Shown here in pieces: positions 7,749-15,476 of a stretch of 26,046 bases of DNA (positions are counted from its first letter, which is position 1; each line of letters starts with the position of its first letter). Source of the DNA: Clostridia bacterium (GTDB taxonomy: Bacteria > Bacillota > Clostridia > Oscillospirales > CAG-272). Both the position numbers and the translations under genes were made by a program. The DNA lies in NCBI GenBank assembly GCA_017461825.1, contig JAFTXB010000029.1, positions 1 through 26,046 on the forward strand, given 5' to 3'. A model generated the notes under the pieces. It saw only the letters and a list, made by a program, of their open reading frames with translations. It was not told the origin of the DNA and did not search any database.

Positions 7749-9971
7749 TTAATAAACAAGCGGTAGCTTCGTCACGGTAACCGTACCGCCACGACATTCC
7801 AACTTAGTCGTATTAAGACCTGCGTAATAGATCTCAACGTTGGGATTGGCGGAACGAATAAATGCAAGAGTGGACGCGGAAACGACCTTTCGCCATGCTG
7901 CCGACTCTGTTTCTGTAGACCAATCATCAGCGGGATAATTGCTCCAAAGAACGTACCTGGCGGAAATTTTGTTGTAAAGGCGCTGAACTTGGTTGAACCC
8001 GTGGTGCGCCACGTCGGATATTTGGCATTTAAACGCGGCATCAGAATACATTCCCAAAAGAGCACTTTCGCGTTCCTCGGTGAAATCTCCAAGCTCCATA
8101 TACCGGGTACCATCTGCAAAGGTGAAACGAAGAATTGACGTCATCGAGTTACCCTCGGTAATTGTATTTTTTCCGGTAGTTGCCGAAACAGCATCCTCGT
8201 GTGTAGTCATCACGTCTATGGTCATGCTTCCCAAATGAATCGACTGCCCCGTATGACATTTTGCAAACATCGCGTTCGGAAAATATTGACGAACGGCAGT
8301 CCGAATATTTGCTTCGATCCCCATATTCCCAGTCAACTCGGCAGACGTCGGGAAGTTGAACATGACCCGCTGTAGATCCAGATACTGATGATAGTTGTTA
8401 ATTAAAGAAGAAACGAGTGCATAATGGTCGTTGTGTGGGTGAGTCACAAACCAGCAAGAAATCACGATCTTCTCGTTCGCCGCTTTTCCCGTGATCTCAT
8501 GTATGAAATCCCATAATCCACGGACTGCCGCTGAAGATGCCTGCGTGGTAAATCCGCCGTCGATGAGGAAGAGTGAATCGTCCACCTGCTTGATAATGAC
8601 AAACAAGCCGTTGTTGGTGGAGTCCAAACTTCCGCCTACTTCCCCGTAGCCCATACCCTGCGGATGATATTTCATACCGTACAGATAAATCTCTGTTCCG
8701 GTGTTATTGTCATAATCAAAGGAATATTCAAATTCGGATTCGAGCGTACTGACACGATCTTCGATCACACGCACCTCGCCTGTATTTGCAAGATAATAGA
8801 CCCAAAGATATTGGTTGTCTTTCTGATATCCATAAAACAGGTTGTATTTTCCATTCGAGCAGGGTACGACATTCTCGCTGTCTACCGTGTAGCCGCAATC
8901 GGAAAGCTTATACTGGTAATTATTGAACTGCGTTGCCGTAGTACCCGAAATGCACATCATGAAGCTTCTTTCGGCACTCGGCGAGCTATTGTCGTTCTGC
9001 ATTCCCGTACCGCAATCGTAAAGCTTTGGTGCAAGCGTTCCACCATCGTAGGCAGGTGCTGCGAGCAACCAACCTTCTCTCGCATAGTCGGTTGCCGATT
9101 CGGAAACCGTTTGTGTATTCTGAATCACAATGTCTCCGTCCGCATCTTTTTTCATGTATTCGGAAGTGAAATAATTCAAGGCGCAGACTGCCAACGCGTC
9201 ATTTTGTCCGAGAATTGAGATATTCCCATTTTCCTCAAAAGAGATCTGCCAACCATCAATCTTTTCGTCAGTCGCAAGCAAAATAGCTTTACCCGAAGAC
9301 GGCATTCCATCGGTCGAAACAGAAATGAAAACGCCATGATCATTCGAGAGGCGTTGGGAGAAGGACAGCGCCGACGATTTGATATAACTCGATCCAGACG
9401 AGAGACAAGAGACGGTATAAACCGAATTCTTGCCAACCGAAATCACATAGGATTGATCTGCTTTCTCCGAATTTTCAATGTGATCAGCAATATGGTTGAT
9501 ACCGAGTTGTTCCGTGCTACCGATGTAAATGTTAGAAAAATGTTCCACCGCGTCGGTCAAAAACTGTCCGCTTTTCGCGTTGATGACAATCTTATTGCCA
9601 ATCACGCGAACCACCCAACCGTATTCGCTCAGTCCCTCCAAAACAGAGGCACTTTCAGGACGGTTGGTGTTACCGATCAAAATTTCATACTCATTTTCGG
9701 GCTTACTGTCGTCGATCAATTTCGGGAAGCTCTGATAAACTGCCGAAAATGCGTATTTTAGATCCATCGCCGCGTTCATTTCGTAATCTTCCCAACGTGC
9801 AGGGTAGACAATAGAAAACTGACTATCTTCTCCCCCCGCAATCAACGCACCGAGAGAGAGCTCGGTATCGACGGGGGGAATGTCATCGCTATTTTGGCAA
9901 GATGTCGCAACAAGCATAACTGTTAGGAGCAGACAAAGAATCGCGATAATAAAAAGAATCTTGCGTTCCAT
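7749..9971 (-). CDS. Lipoprotein with N-terminal GH67-N/DUF4838-like domain and C-terminal metallo-beta-lactamase fold
   Basis: A 740-residue protein from the ATG at 9971. The signal peptide MERKILFIIAILCLLL ends in a lipobox ATSC with Cys25, so it should be anchored to the outer face of the membrane. Residues about 45-150 resemble the small domain found in front of alpha-glucuronidases and DUF4838 proteins (YPARWEDYEMNAAMDLKYAF, EILIGNTNRPES). The C-terminal third has the metallo-hydrolase set: LIDGG (Asp471), THPHNDH (His511, His513, Asp515, His516), LGDF (Asp629) and AHHG (His656/657), in a ComEC-like order. The reaction is unknown; extracellular phosphoesters or esters of glycans are possible. 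The AAAGGAAGG site lies 13 bases from this ATG, longer than usual. A start at 10043 would lack the lipoprotein logic. Confidence 0.82.
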   Translation of the reverse strand: MERKILFIIAILCLLLTVMLVATSCQNSDDIPPVDTELSLGALIAGGEDSQFSIVYPARWEDYEMNAAMDLKYAFSAVYQSFPKLIDDSKPENEYEILIGNTNRPESASVLEGLSEYGWVVRVIGNKIVINAKSGQFLTDAVEHFSNIYIGSTEQLGINHIADHIENSEKADQSYVISVGKNSVYTVSCLSSGSSYIKSSALSFSQRLSNDHGVFISVSTDGMPSSGKAILLATDEKIDGWQISFEENGNISILGQNDALAVCALNYFTSEYMKKDADGDIVIQNTQTVSESATDYAREGWLLAAPAYDGGTLAPKLYDCGTGMQNDNSSPSAERSFMMCISGTTATQFNNYQYKLSDCGYTVDSENVVPCSNGKYNLFYGYQKDNQYLWVYYLANTGEVRVIEDRVSTLESEFEYSFDYDNNTGTEIYLYGMKYHPQGMGYGEVGGSLDSTNNGLFVIIKQVDDSLFLIDGGFTTQASSAAVRGLWDFIHEITGKAANEKIVISCWFVTHPHNDHYALVSSLINNYHQYLDLQRVMFNFPTSAELTGNMGIEANIRTAVRQYFPNAMFAKCHTGQSIHLGSMTIDVMTTHEDAVSATTGKNTITEGNSMTSILRFTFADGTRYMELGDFTEERESALLGMYSDAAFKCQISDVAHHGFNQVQRLYNKISARYVLWSNYPADDWSTETESAAWRKVVSASTLAFIRSANPNVEIYYAGLNTTKLECRGGTVTVTKLPLVY

Positions 9972-10088
9972 ATGAATATTGATACCTTCCTTTCGATTGA
10001 AAAATGTGCCTTCCCGCGAAACCCGACAGATGCCTTGCAACACGCAAAAGCGATTAAAAACCGTTCAAAAGCCTGTAAAAGAGACCCT

Positions 10089-10121
10089 GCCCAGCAAAGC
10101 CACAAAGCGGCTTTGCTGGGC
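10089..10121. terminator. Perfect 13-bp hairpin between surface-protein gene and lipoprotein gene
   Basis: GCCCAGCAAAGCC (10089-10101) pairs without mismatch with GGCTTTGCTGGGC (10109-10121) around a 7-base loop. On the minus strand AGGGTCTCTTTT follows, so a U-tract is weak. It lies in the 261-base gap 9972-10232, where no other feature is evident. It could partly terminate transcription after the surface protein, or protect the upstream mRNA end, giving more surface protein than downstream enzymes. Confidence 0.6.
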
Positions 10122-10232
10122 TTGTGCATTTGAATCTGATTTTTCTGTTGAAATTACAGACAATTCAGATTTCGTGTATCGTTTCTTTTTAGGAGATCAA
10201 ATTGGATACCCGTAAGGATGGACCGGAGCTGT

Positions 10233-12920
10233 TCAGTCCTCTTTGCGACGGGCTACAACCATTGCACCAGATCCGCAAAGCATCAGCAATGCAACCACTC
10301 CGCCGATCCCTATCGCAGAACCGCACCCCTTCTCCGTCTGAGGCGCAGATGCGTCGGTTCCCACTTCGGAAGTATCTGCAGAAGTTTCAGTATCCGTGTC
10401 GTCCCCTTTTTCTCCGGGATTGTCCGATTGCCCGGGATCCGCTGCAATCGTATAGGTCACCTCGGGAGCTGTTTTGGAAAGTCCTGCGTCCGCCGCCCAT
10501 TTGAGCGCGATTGACTCACCCGCGATAAACGCGTCGGCATACACGCCATTCAACGTTGCCACTGTATTCCCGTCGATCTCTGCACCTACAGCCGTTCCGA
10601 TCGTTGCAGGAATTTCAGCCTGTGCCGCAAAGTTGTTCTCAATGACGTTGCTGTCGTTGCTTTCTGCCATTCCTACCAGACGGTTGGGTGATTTACTTCC
10701 TGTCACGGTACCGAGATTGACGTTGCCGGAAATCATCATACCCTTATAACCCAAATAGCCCATGATACCGCCGGGGCATCCGTTATCAGCTACGTTGGCA
10801 GTAACCGTTCCGTAGTTGACATTGCGCAGGACGGCTGCTTTTCCGCTCCAAAAGCTCTGCATAGAGCCACCGATACCGCCGCAATAGCGCGATTCAGTCG
10901 AGGAAACTGCTCCGTAGTTGATATTTTCCAGAACCAACAGGCTCATATCGACTTGCGTAGAACTCAAACTGTGCGTTGCAAAGATACCGCCTGACAAACC
11001 GGTCGAAGAGATGCACTCACCCCAGTTGACGCACTTGACAATTTCAACCATGCCACTTTCGCAGCAAATATTTCCAACAATGCCGCCAACAAAACCGCCC
11101 TGTACGCGACCTGTATTATAACAATTGTAAAGAACCGTTGCACCATCAGTTATCACACCGATCACACCGCCAACATAGGAGTTTGAAGTGTTTTTAAGTG
11201 CCGATCCAACCGCGCAATTGGTTGTAACGTTGACGATCGTGCCGTAGCCATAACCCGCGACCGTTCCGAAGCAAAGATCGATCTCATTGTGGGCGATCAA
11301 TCCGCGATAGCTGTTCTCACTGCTTGCCCCGGTCGCTTCGGTGATGGAAAGATTATAAATACTTCCACCCGCGAGACTCTTGAAGAGTCCGCCGCGTAGC
11401 TCTGCTCCGTTGAGAACGATAGCGTATCCGTTTCCGTGGAATACACCCGAGAATTCTGCAATCGATTTGAGTGTACCCTTGATCTCAATATCATTCGCCA
11501 GATAATAGGTTCCATCCGATTTCATGGATTCGAGTTCTTTCTGATTGGTGATCGCCGTCCCTGTAGGTTTCGGAACCGTGACGTTCATCGTCATCGTTTG
11601 GGGAACGTCCAAAGTAGAAGAACCCGAATCGGAAGAAGCCCCTGCCAAAGTGATCATATCATCTGCGTCATCTTCTCCCTCTTCGAAAGCGTAAACGCCC
11701 GGATATGCTTCATTCAGTACGTTGAACACGGCAAGAACTCCACCTGCATTTTCAAACGTGGTGTACAATGTACTGATTCCACCGCTCGACGCATAGTTGT
11801 TCACGTAATTTACGACTCCGCTACTGGTTCCCGTGTGCATGATCTGCGCAACTGCAGTACCATAGTTGATGTTTCCTGCAAACGTCACGGTTTCCTTCTG
11901 GCGAATCACGCCGCAGATACCCGCGCTGATATTTACTCCATCGGCGGCTTTTGCAATCACTTCGCCGTAGTTGACGTTGTGACGGAATTCGACAACCGCG
12001 CTGTTCTTAGCATAAACAAATCCTGCGATTCCGCCGCTCGCTGCTCGTTTGGGGTTGGCTTCCGTGCCCAATTCGGTTTGCTCACAGGTGATGGTTCCGT
12101 TGTTGACACACTCCTGAATCAAAAGAGAACTGGGCGCCGTGTCACCACCGCCCCATCCGCGGCAATAACCCAGAATACCACCGACCTGAGCGTAGCCGCT
12201 GATGTTACCGTTGTTGACACATTTCGAGATTGCGATCGGTCCGCAATTTCGAACCGCTACGCCAACGATACCGCCGTAACCGGATCTATATGCGTTCATA
12301 TCTACTTCACTGCGCTCGCCATCTTTGATGGTACCGGTGTAAGAGCAGTTCTCGATCAAACAGATGAGTCCGAGGTCGCCCACGATACCACCGATTGCAA
12401 GATTGGTGACATCGGCATCGATGGTAGTAAAATCGGCTGTAACGTGAACGTTCTGAATGGTAACTATGTTCGCCATACTCGTAATGACACTGATATCGTT
12501 ATATTTACCGTCACCCGCCTCGATACTTGCAGTCAAACCACCCATACATTCAGTGCCTTTGCCTTGCAACTGTCCGCCGGTCTTCCACGTGACGTTGTTC
12601 GCCGCGATGTTGAGATCTTTAACGGTCGCCCCTTCACGAAGCTGCTTGAACAGACCACCATTAATTGTCGCTCCTTCCGCGAAGGTCACAGTGTGTCCAT
12701 CACCGTCAAGAGTACCGTAGAACATCACCTCGTTGCTCCATTCTCCGGTAATTGTAATGTCATTTCCAAGCTTGTAGTTGCCGGTTGCAGACAGATTTGC
12801 AAGCCCCGCCTGATCGGTGATCAAAGTGGGTTCGTCCGCAGATACAGTCGTAATCCCGAACGGGATCAAAAGCGTTACCAAAAGCGCAAGACTGAGTATT
12901 GCCGAAATAATTTTTTTCAT
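10233..12920 (-). CDS. Secreted beta-helix (GLUG-like repeat) surface protein with a Cys-Gly-Ser C-terminal tail
   Basis: An 895-residue protein. A signal peptide (MKKIISAILSLALLVTLLIP, likely cut after Ala28) leads into repeats of the form GGIxG...NCxNxGxI that suggest a parallel beta-helix. Clear examples are GGIVG near 217, GGILG near 247, GGIAG near 296, GGVIG near 584 and GGIMG near 717. The protein is internally duplicated: residues about 31-105 (ITDQAGLANL, GLFKQL) match about 454-527 (ITNQKELESM, GLFKSL). A Ser/Thr/Asp/Glu-rich spacer (about 828-863) precedes GCGSAIG, a hydrophobic segment and RRKED, which should hold it at the cell surface. Binding of glycan or host material is likely; an enzymatic role is not evident. 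AAGGAG precedes the ATG. Confidence 0.82.
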   Translation of the reverse strand: MKKIISAILSLALLVTLLIPFGITTVSADEPTLITDQAGLANLSATGNYKLGNDITITGEWSNEVMFYGTLDGDGHTVTFAEGATINGGLFKQLREGATVKDLNIAANNVTWKTGGQLQGKGTECMGGLTASIEAGDGKYNDISVITSMANIVTIQNVHVTADFTTIDADVTNLAIGGIVGDLGLICLIENCSYTGTIKDGERSEVDMNAYRSGYGGIVGVAVRNCGPIAISKCVNNGNISGYAQVGGILGYCRGWGGGDTAPSSLLIQECVNNGTITCEQTELGTEANPKRAASGGIAGFVYAKNSAVVEFRHNVNYGEVIAKAADGVNISAGICGVIRQKETVTFAGNINYGTAVAQIMHTGTSSGVVNYVNNYASSGGISTLYTTFENAGGVLAVFNVLNEAYPGVYAFEEGEDDADDMITLAGASSDSGSSTLDVPQTMTMNVTVPKPTGTAITNQKELESMKSDGTYYLANDIEIKGTLKSIAEFSGVFHGNGYAIVLNGAELRGGLFKSLAGGSIYNLSITEATGASSENSYRGLIAHNEIDLCFGTVAGYGYGTIVNVTTNCAVGSALKNTSNSYVGGVIGVITDGATVLYNCYNTGRVQGGFVGGIVGNICCESGMVEIVKCVNWGECISSTGLSGGIFATHSLSSTQVDMSLLVLENINYGAVSSTESRYCGGIGGSMQSFWSGKAAVLRNVNYGTVTANVADNGCPGGIMGYLGYKGMMISGNVNLGTVTGSKSPNRLVGMAESNDSNVIENNFAAQAEIPATIGTAVGAEIDGNTVATLNGVYADAFIAGESIALKWAADAGLSKTAPEVTYTIAADPGQSDNPGEKGDDTDTETSADTSEVGTDASAPQTEKGCGSAIGIGGVVALLMLCGSGAMVVARRKED

Positions 12921-13004
12921 GGTAATTTCTCCTTTTTTAATATTCGCGCACTGTAAAACGTTTATCTATATTTTTGATAGAGCTTACGGCAAGTGAGGGA
13001 TCGA

Positions 13005-14501
13005 TCACCCTCTGGCATCAAACGATGCCTGTAGCTTATCCAACAAATTCTGCATTTGGGCATCTACGGAAGCCGACTGTGCACCCCAAACCTTATTGCC
13101 GTCGATCACGCATCTTTGCCATTTTGCCTGCGTAATATCATTAAGTGCAGTTCTTCCGTAAACGCGACCAATGTCAAACACCACACCGTCGCGGATCAAA
13201 TCAAACATTTTTCCGGTGTCGCCGTCCTTGGCATATCTTAACTGTAGACACTGATTAAAGAGCACAGGGGATATCTGTCTATATCCTTCCGAAGCCATAC
13301 ATTCCAACACCGCACCTGCACGCTCGGTCTGCTCCTCATTGTTACCCGCAAAGATACAGTAAAGCGAAATCAGATTGGTACAAACCGTTTTGTATTCTTT
13401 TTGAGTGGAATCGTATTTCGGCATTGGAAGTATTCCATAATCAACATCTGTATCCTGCAGATGCTGGGTTGTAAGAACCGTAACACCGGGAGCCACCATA
13501 AATGCCGACCTTCCCTCCGAAAAGATTCGAATCGGGTCTGCAGCATTTGTAAGATAACCGTCATCCGAAGCGTGGAATAGCGTTTTCAACTTTTCTGCCA
13601 ATGTGTCCGCCCGCTCTCCAATATAACTGCCACTCACACGCAAAGCACCGTCAGAGTCCTTATCCACCGTGATTAGATTGCTTCCATAGAAAAATCCGTC
13701 AAGGTAAATTTCCCAAGGGCAAATCACTCCGTACTGATCTCCCTGGCTTTTACCTACCTCGGTATCAATATCAGATCCCAACTCCTTTGCCATTGCCATC
13801 ATCTTATCAACCGTCCACTCATTGTTGTAAACCAAATCATACAGATTTTGATCCAGGAAAAATTCCTTGTTAAAGTAAACACCGATCATCTGTGACAAAA
13901 ACGTGGTAGAAATATCTCCGGATGCAAAGAAGAGTTGATCATTGATCGTAAAAGAGTCGGTCAACGATTTCGGCCACCACGGCTTTTCCCAATCCAAATA
14001 ACCATTCTCCTTCAGGTTCAAAACAAAACCGCGTGTCGAAATCAATGCCGCCGACTGACTGTATGTAGCAATGATGTCATATCGCATTTCCTCTCCACCG
14101 TTCATTGCATTTTGCACTGTGGTCACAAAACTGTTTTCACTTGACCAATGCCCCTTGGTGGGAATCCACTCAAAGATAATGCCCAAACGATCCTCAACAG
14201 CTCTGTCGCGTTCCCAAATCGCTTTATCAATGGCAAATTTTGTATCTTCATCCGGATCAAACTCTCCGATATCGGCTTCCGTCCAATGCAGTACGCGAAT
14301 TTCGGAATTATAGTTCAAATTGTCGGGAAGATCATCCTTCAAGTATCCTTCACTGTCGTACTTTCCATCGTCATAGGATACATCGTTTTCGTCTTCAAGC
14401 GGCGTTGTTTCTTTAGGGTCATTGCTTGAATTATTACACCCTGTTAAAGGCAAAAGCAACAGTACTCCTGCAAGAAAAAGCAACAAAATTCGTGTTTTCA
14501 T
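13005..14501 (-). CDS. Extracellular solute-binding lipoprotein (ABC sugar transporter type)
   Basis: A 498-residue protein from the ATG at 14501, chosen because GGAGG precedes it and because a lipoprotein signal follows at once (MKTRILLLFLAGVLLLLPLTGC, Cys22). The longer frame to 14615 lacks both. An acidic linker follows, then a type 1 solute-binding fold (RDRAVEDRLGIIFEWIP, MRYDIIATYSQSAALIS, and an FSEGRSAFMV segment typical of the family). It should bind an oligosaccharide for an ABC importer, but no permease or ATPase gene is in the window, so its partners must be elsewhere. It is the first gene after the promoter at 14620-14649 and heads the left operon, 84 bases before the beta-helix protein gene. 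Confidence 0.86.
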   Translation of the reverse strand: MKTRILLLFLAGVLLLLPLTGCNNSSNDPKETTPLEDENDVSYDDGKYDSEGYLKDDLPDNLNYNSEIRVLHWTEADIGEFDPDEDTKFAIDKAIWERDRAVEDRLGIIFEWIPTKGHWSSENSFVTTVQNAMNGGEEMRYDIIATYSQSAALISTRGFVLNLKENGYLDWEKPWWPKSLTDSFTINDQLFFASGDISTTFLSQMIGVYFNKEFFLDQNLYDLVYNNEWTVDKMMAMAKELGSDIDTEVGKSQGDQYGVICPWEIYLDGFFYGSNLITVDKDSDGALRVSGSYIGERADTLAEKLKTLFHASDDGYLTNAADPIRIFSEGRSAFMVAPGVTVLTTQHLQDTDVDYGILPMPKYDSTQKEYKTVCTNLISLYCIFAGNNEEQTERAGAVLECMASEGYRQISPVLFNQCLQLRYAKDGDTGKMFDLIRDGVVFDIGRVYGRTALNDITQAKWQRCVIDGNKVWGAQSASVDAQMQNLLDKLQASFDARG

Positions 14502-14619
14502 TTTTTTCCTCCGTACATTAATTTTTAATACAAAGTATTCTTTCCCATATCTAAGAGCAGTTAGCGATTCCATGTTTTTATGCGTCAAAAATAAGGTGAA
14601 AAAACTTTGGACCATATAT

Positions 14620-14649
14620 ATTATACAATGTTTACGTCGTTTTCGTCCA
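14620..14649 (-). promoter_or_regulatory. Promoter of the solute-binding-protein operon
   Basis: On the minus strand, TGGACG (14649-14644) and TATAAT (14625-14620) are 18 bases apart. The -10 matches the consensus and the -35 is weak, as expected for an activator-dependent promoter. The conserved 39-bp element ends one base upstream of the -35. About 118 bases separate the -10 from the ATG at 14501. Confidence 0.7.
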
Positions 14650-14650
14650 C

Positions 14651-14689
14651 TATTATTTTACTAAAAGCTATTGGAATATAACTGTTTCT
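14651..14689 (-). promoter_or_regulatory. Putative activator site, copy 1 of a 39-bp conserved element
   Basis: Read on the minus strand it carries the blocks AGAAACAGT, CCAATAG and GTAAAATAA. It matches the element at 17486-17524 at 30 of 39 positions without gaps. It begins one base after the activase stop codon and abuts the weak -35 of the next operon, the usual place for an AraC-type activator. The binding protein is inferred to be the product of the AraC gene at 17681-18565. Confidence 0.6.
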
Positions 14690-14690
14690 A

Positions 14691-15476
14691 TCAATTATAC
14701 CATTCCATTTTGTTATTTAAAAAGCCATATATGCGTCCAACGCTCGCGTACTTCGCCCCTGCCAACGGGTTGTAGGAAAGCTTTTCCCATGTGCTGTCAC
14801 CAACAATGGTTTTGATTGCGTTGAGATTTTCTTCCGTATCCGTGATATTGAGAATCAGCGGCGTGCGGAAGGTGTGCCGGATGCCGCTTTGCTTGAGCCA
14901 TGCGGCATTTTCAAGAATAATCTTGTTATCTACGCCCGTGTAGGTTTTGTGTTGCTCAGCATCTGCCAATTTGACATCCATATAGACGAAATCGCAGAGT
15001 GTGACCACTTTTTGAAAGGTCTCTGCATTGGCATATCCCGACGTTTCGATGGCGGTATGTACCTGACCTTTCAGCAGAGTGAGAAGTTCCACGCAGAAAT
15101 CGGCTTGCAGAAGCGGTTCTCCCCCCGAAAGCGTAATACCGCCGCCCATAGAGTTGGAAAAGCTCTTATGCTTGAGCAGCTTTTCCGCAAGTGCCTCTGC
15201 CTCCCATTCCACTCCCGCCGCGCTGACGAGATTCTTCGGGCAGATATGCAAGCACCGTCCGATCTCTTGGCATTCGGGATGGTCGCAGGGTTTTCGGCAT
15301 AGACCGCAACCGAGACATCCGTTCTGCTTTAAGTATAATTCCCGTTTGGGAGATAGTCCCTCGGGGTTATGACACCACACGCAACGGAGTGGACAACCTT
15401 TGAGAAAAACGGTTGTTCGGATCCCCTCTCCGTCGTGTACGGCAAATTCCTTGATGTCAAAGATCAAGCCTTTCAT
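14691..15476 (-). CDS. Glycyl radical enzyme activase (radical SAM, PflA family)
   Basis: A 261-residue radical SAM protein that would use S-adenosylmethionine to install the glycyl radical on the partner enzyme encoded just upstream. The SAM-cluster motif GCPLRCVWCHNPEG supplies Cys28, Cys32 and Cys35. An insert with Cys54, 57, 60, 64, 69, 75 and 79 indicates one or two extra iron-sulfur clusters, as in activases of dehydratase-type glycyl radical enzymes rather than PflA itself. LSGGEP at 116-121 is the SAM-binding GGE motif. The start overlaps the glycyl radical enzyme stop as ATGA, so the two are translationally coupled. The protein is cytoplasmic and oxygen-sensitive by family. Confidence 0.92.
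   Translation of the reverse strand: MKGLIFDIKEFAVHDGEGIRTTVFLKGCPLRCVWCHNPEGLSPKRELYLKQNGCLGCGLCRKPCDHPECQEIGRCLHICPKNLVSAAGVEWEAEALAEKLLKHKSFSNSMGGGITLSGGEPLLQADFCVELLTLLKGQVHTAIETSGYANAETFQKVVTLCDFVYMDVKLADAEQHKTYTGVDNKIILENAAWLKQSGIRHTFRTPLILNITDTEENLNAIKTIVGDSTWEKLSYNPLAGAKYASVGRIYGFLNNKMEWYN

Noticed and set aside
7729..7797. N-terminal extension of the GH36 gene overlapping the lipoprotein gene
   Set aside because: There is no ribosome binding site at 7797, while GGAG precedes the ATG at 7728. The extension would also overlap the upstream gene by 49 bases.
11436..12956. 506-codon plus-strand open frame antisense to the beta-helix protein gene
   Set aside because: Its Arg/Cys/His-rich translation has no domain. 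The minus-strand gene has a signal peptide, repeats and a ribosome binding site, so this is a shadow frame kept open by repetitive codons.
12938..12962. AAACGTTT-centred sequence upstream of the beta-helix gene as a catabolite (cre) site
   Set aside because: Outside the palindromic core it lacks the required TG...CA ends of the cre consensus.
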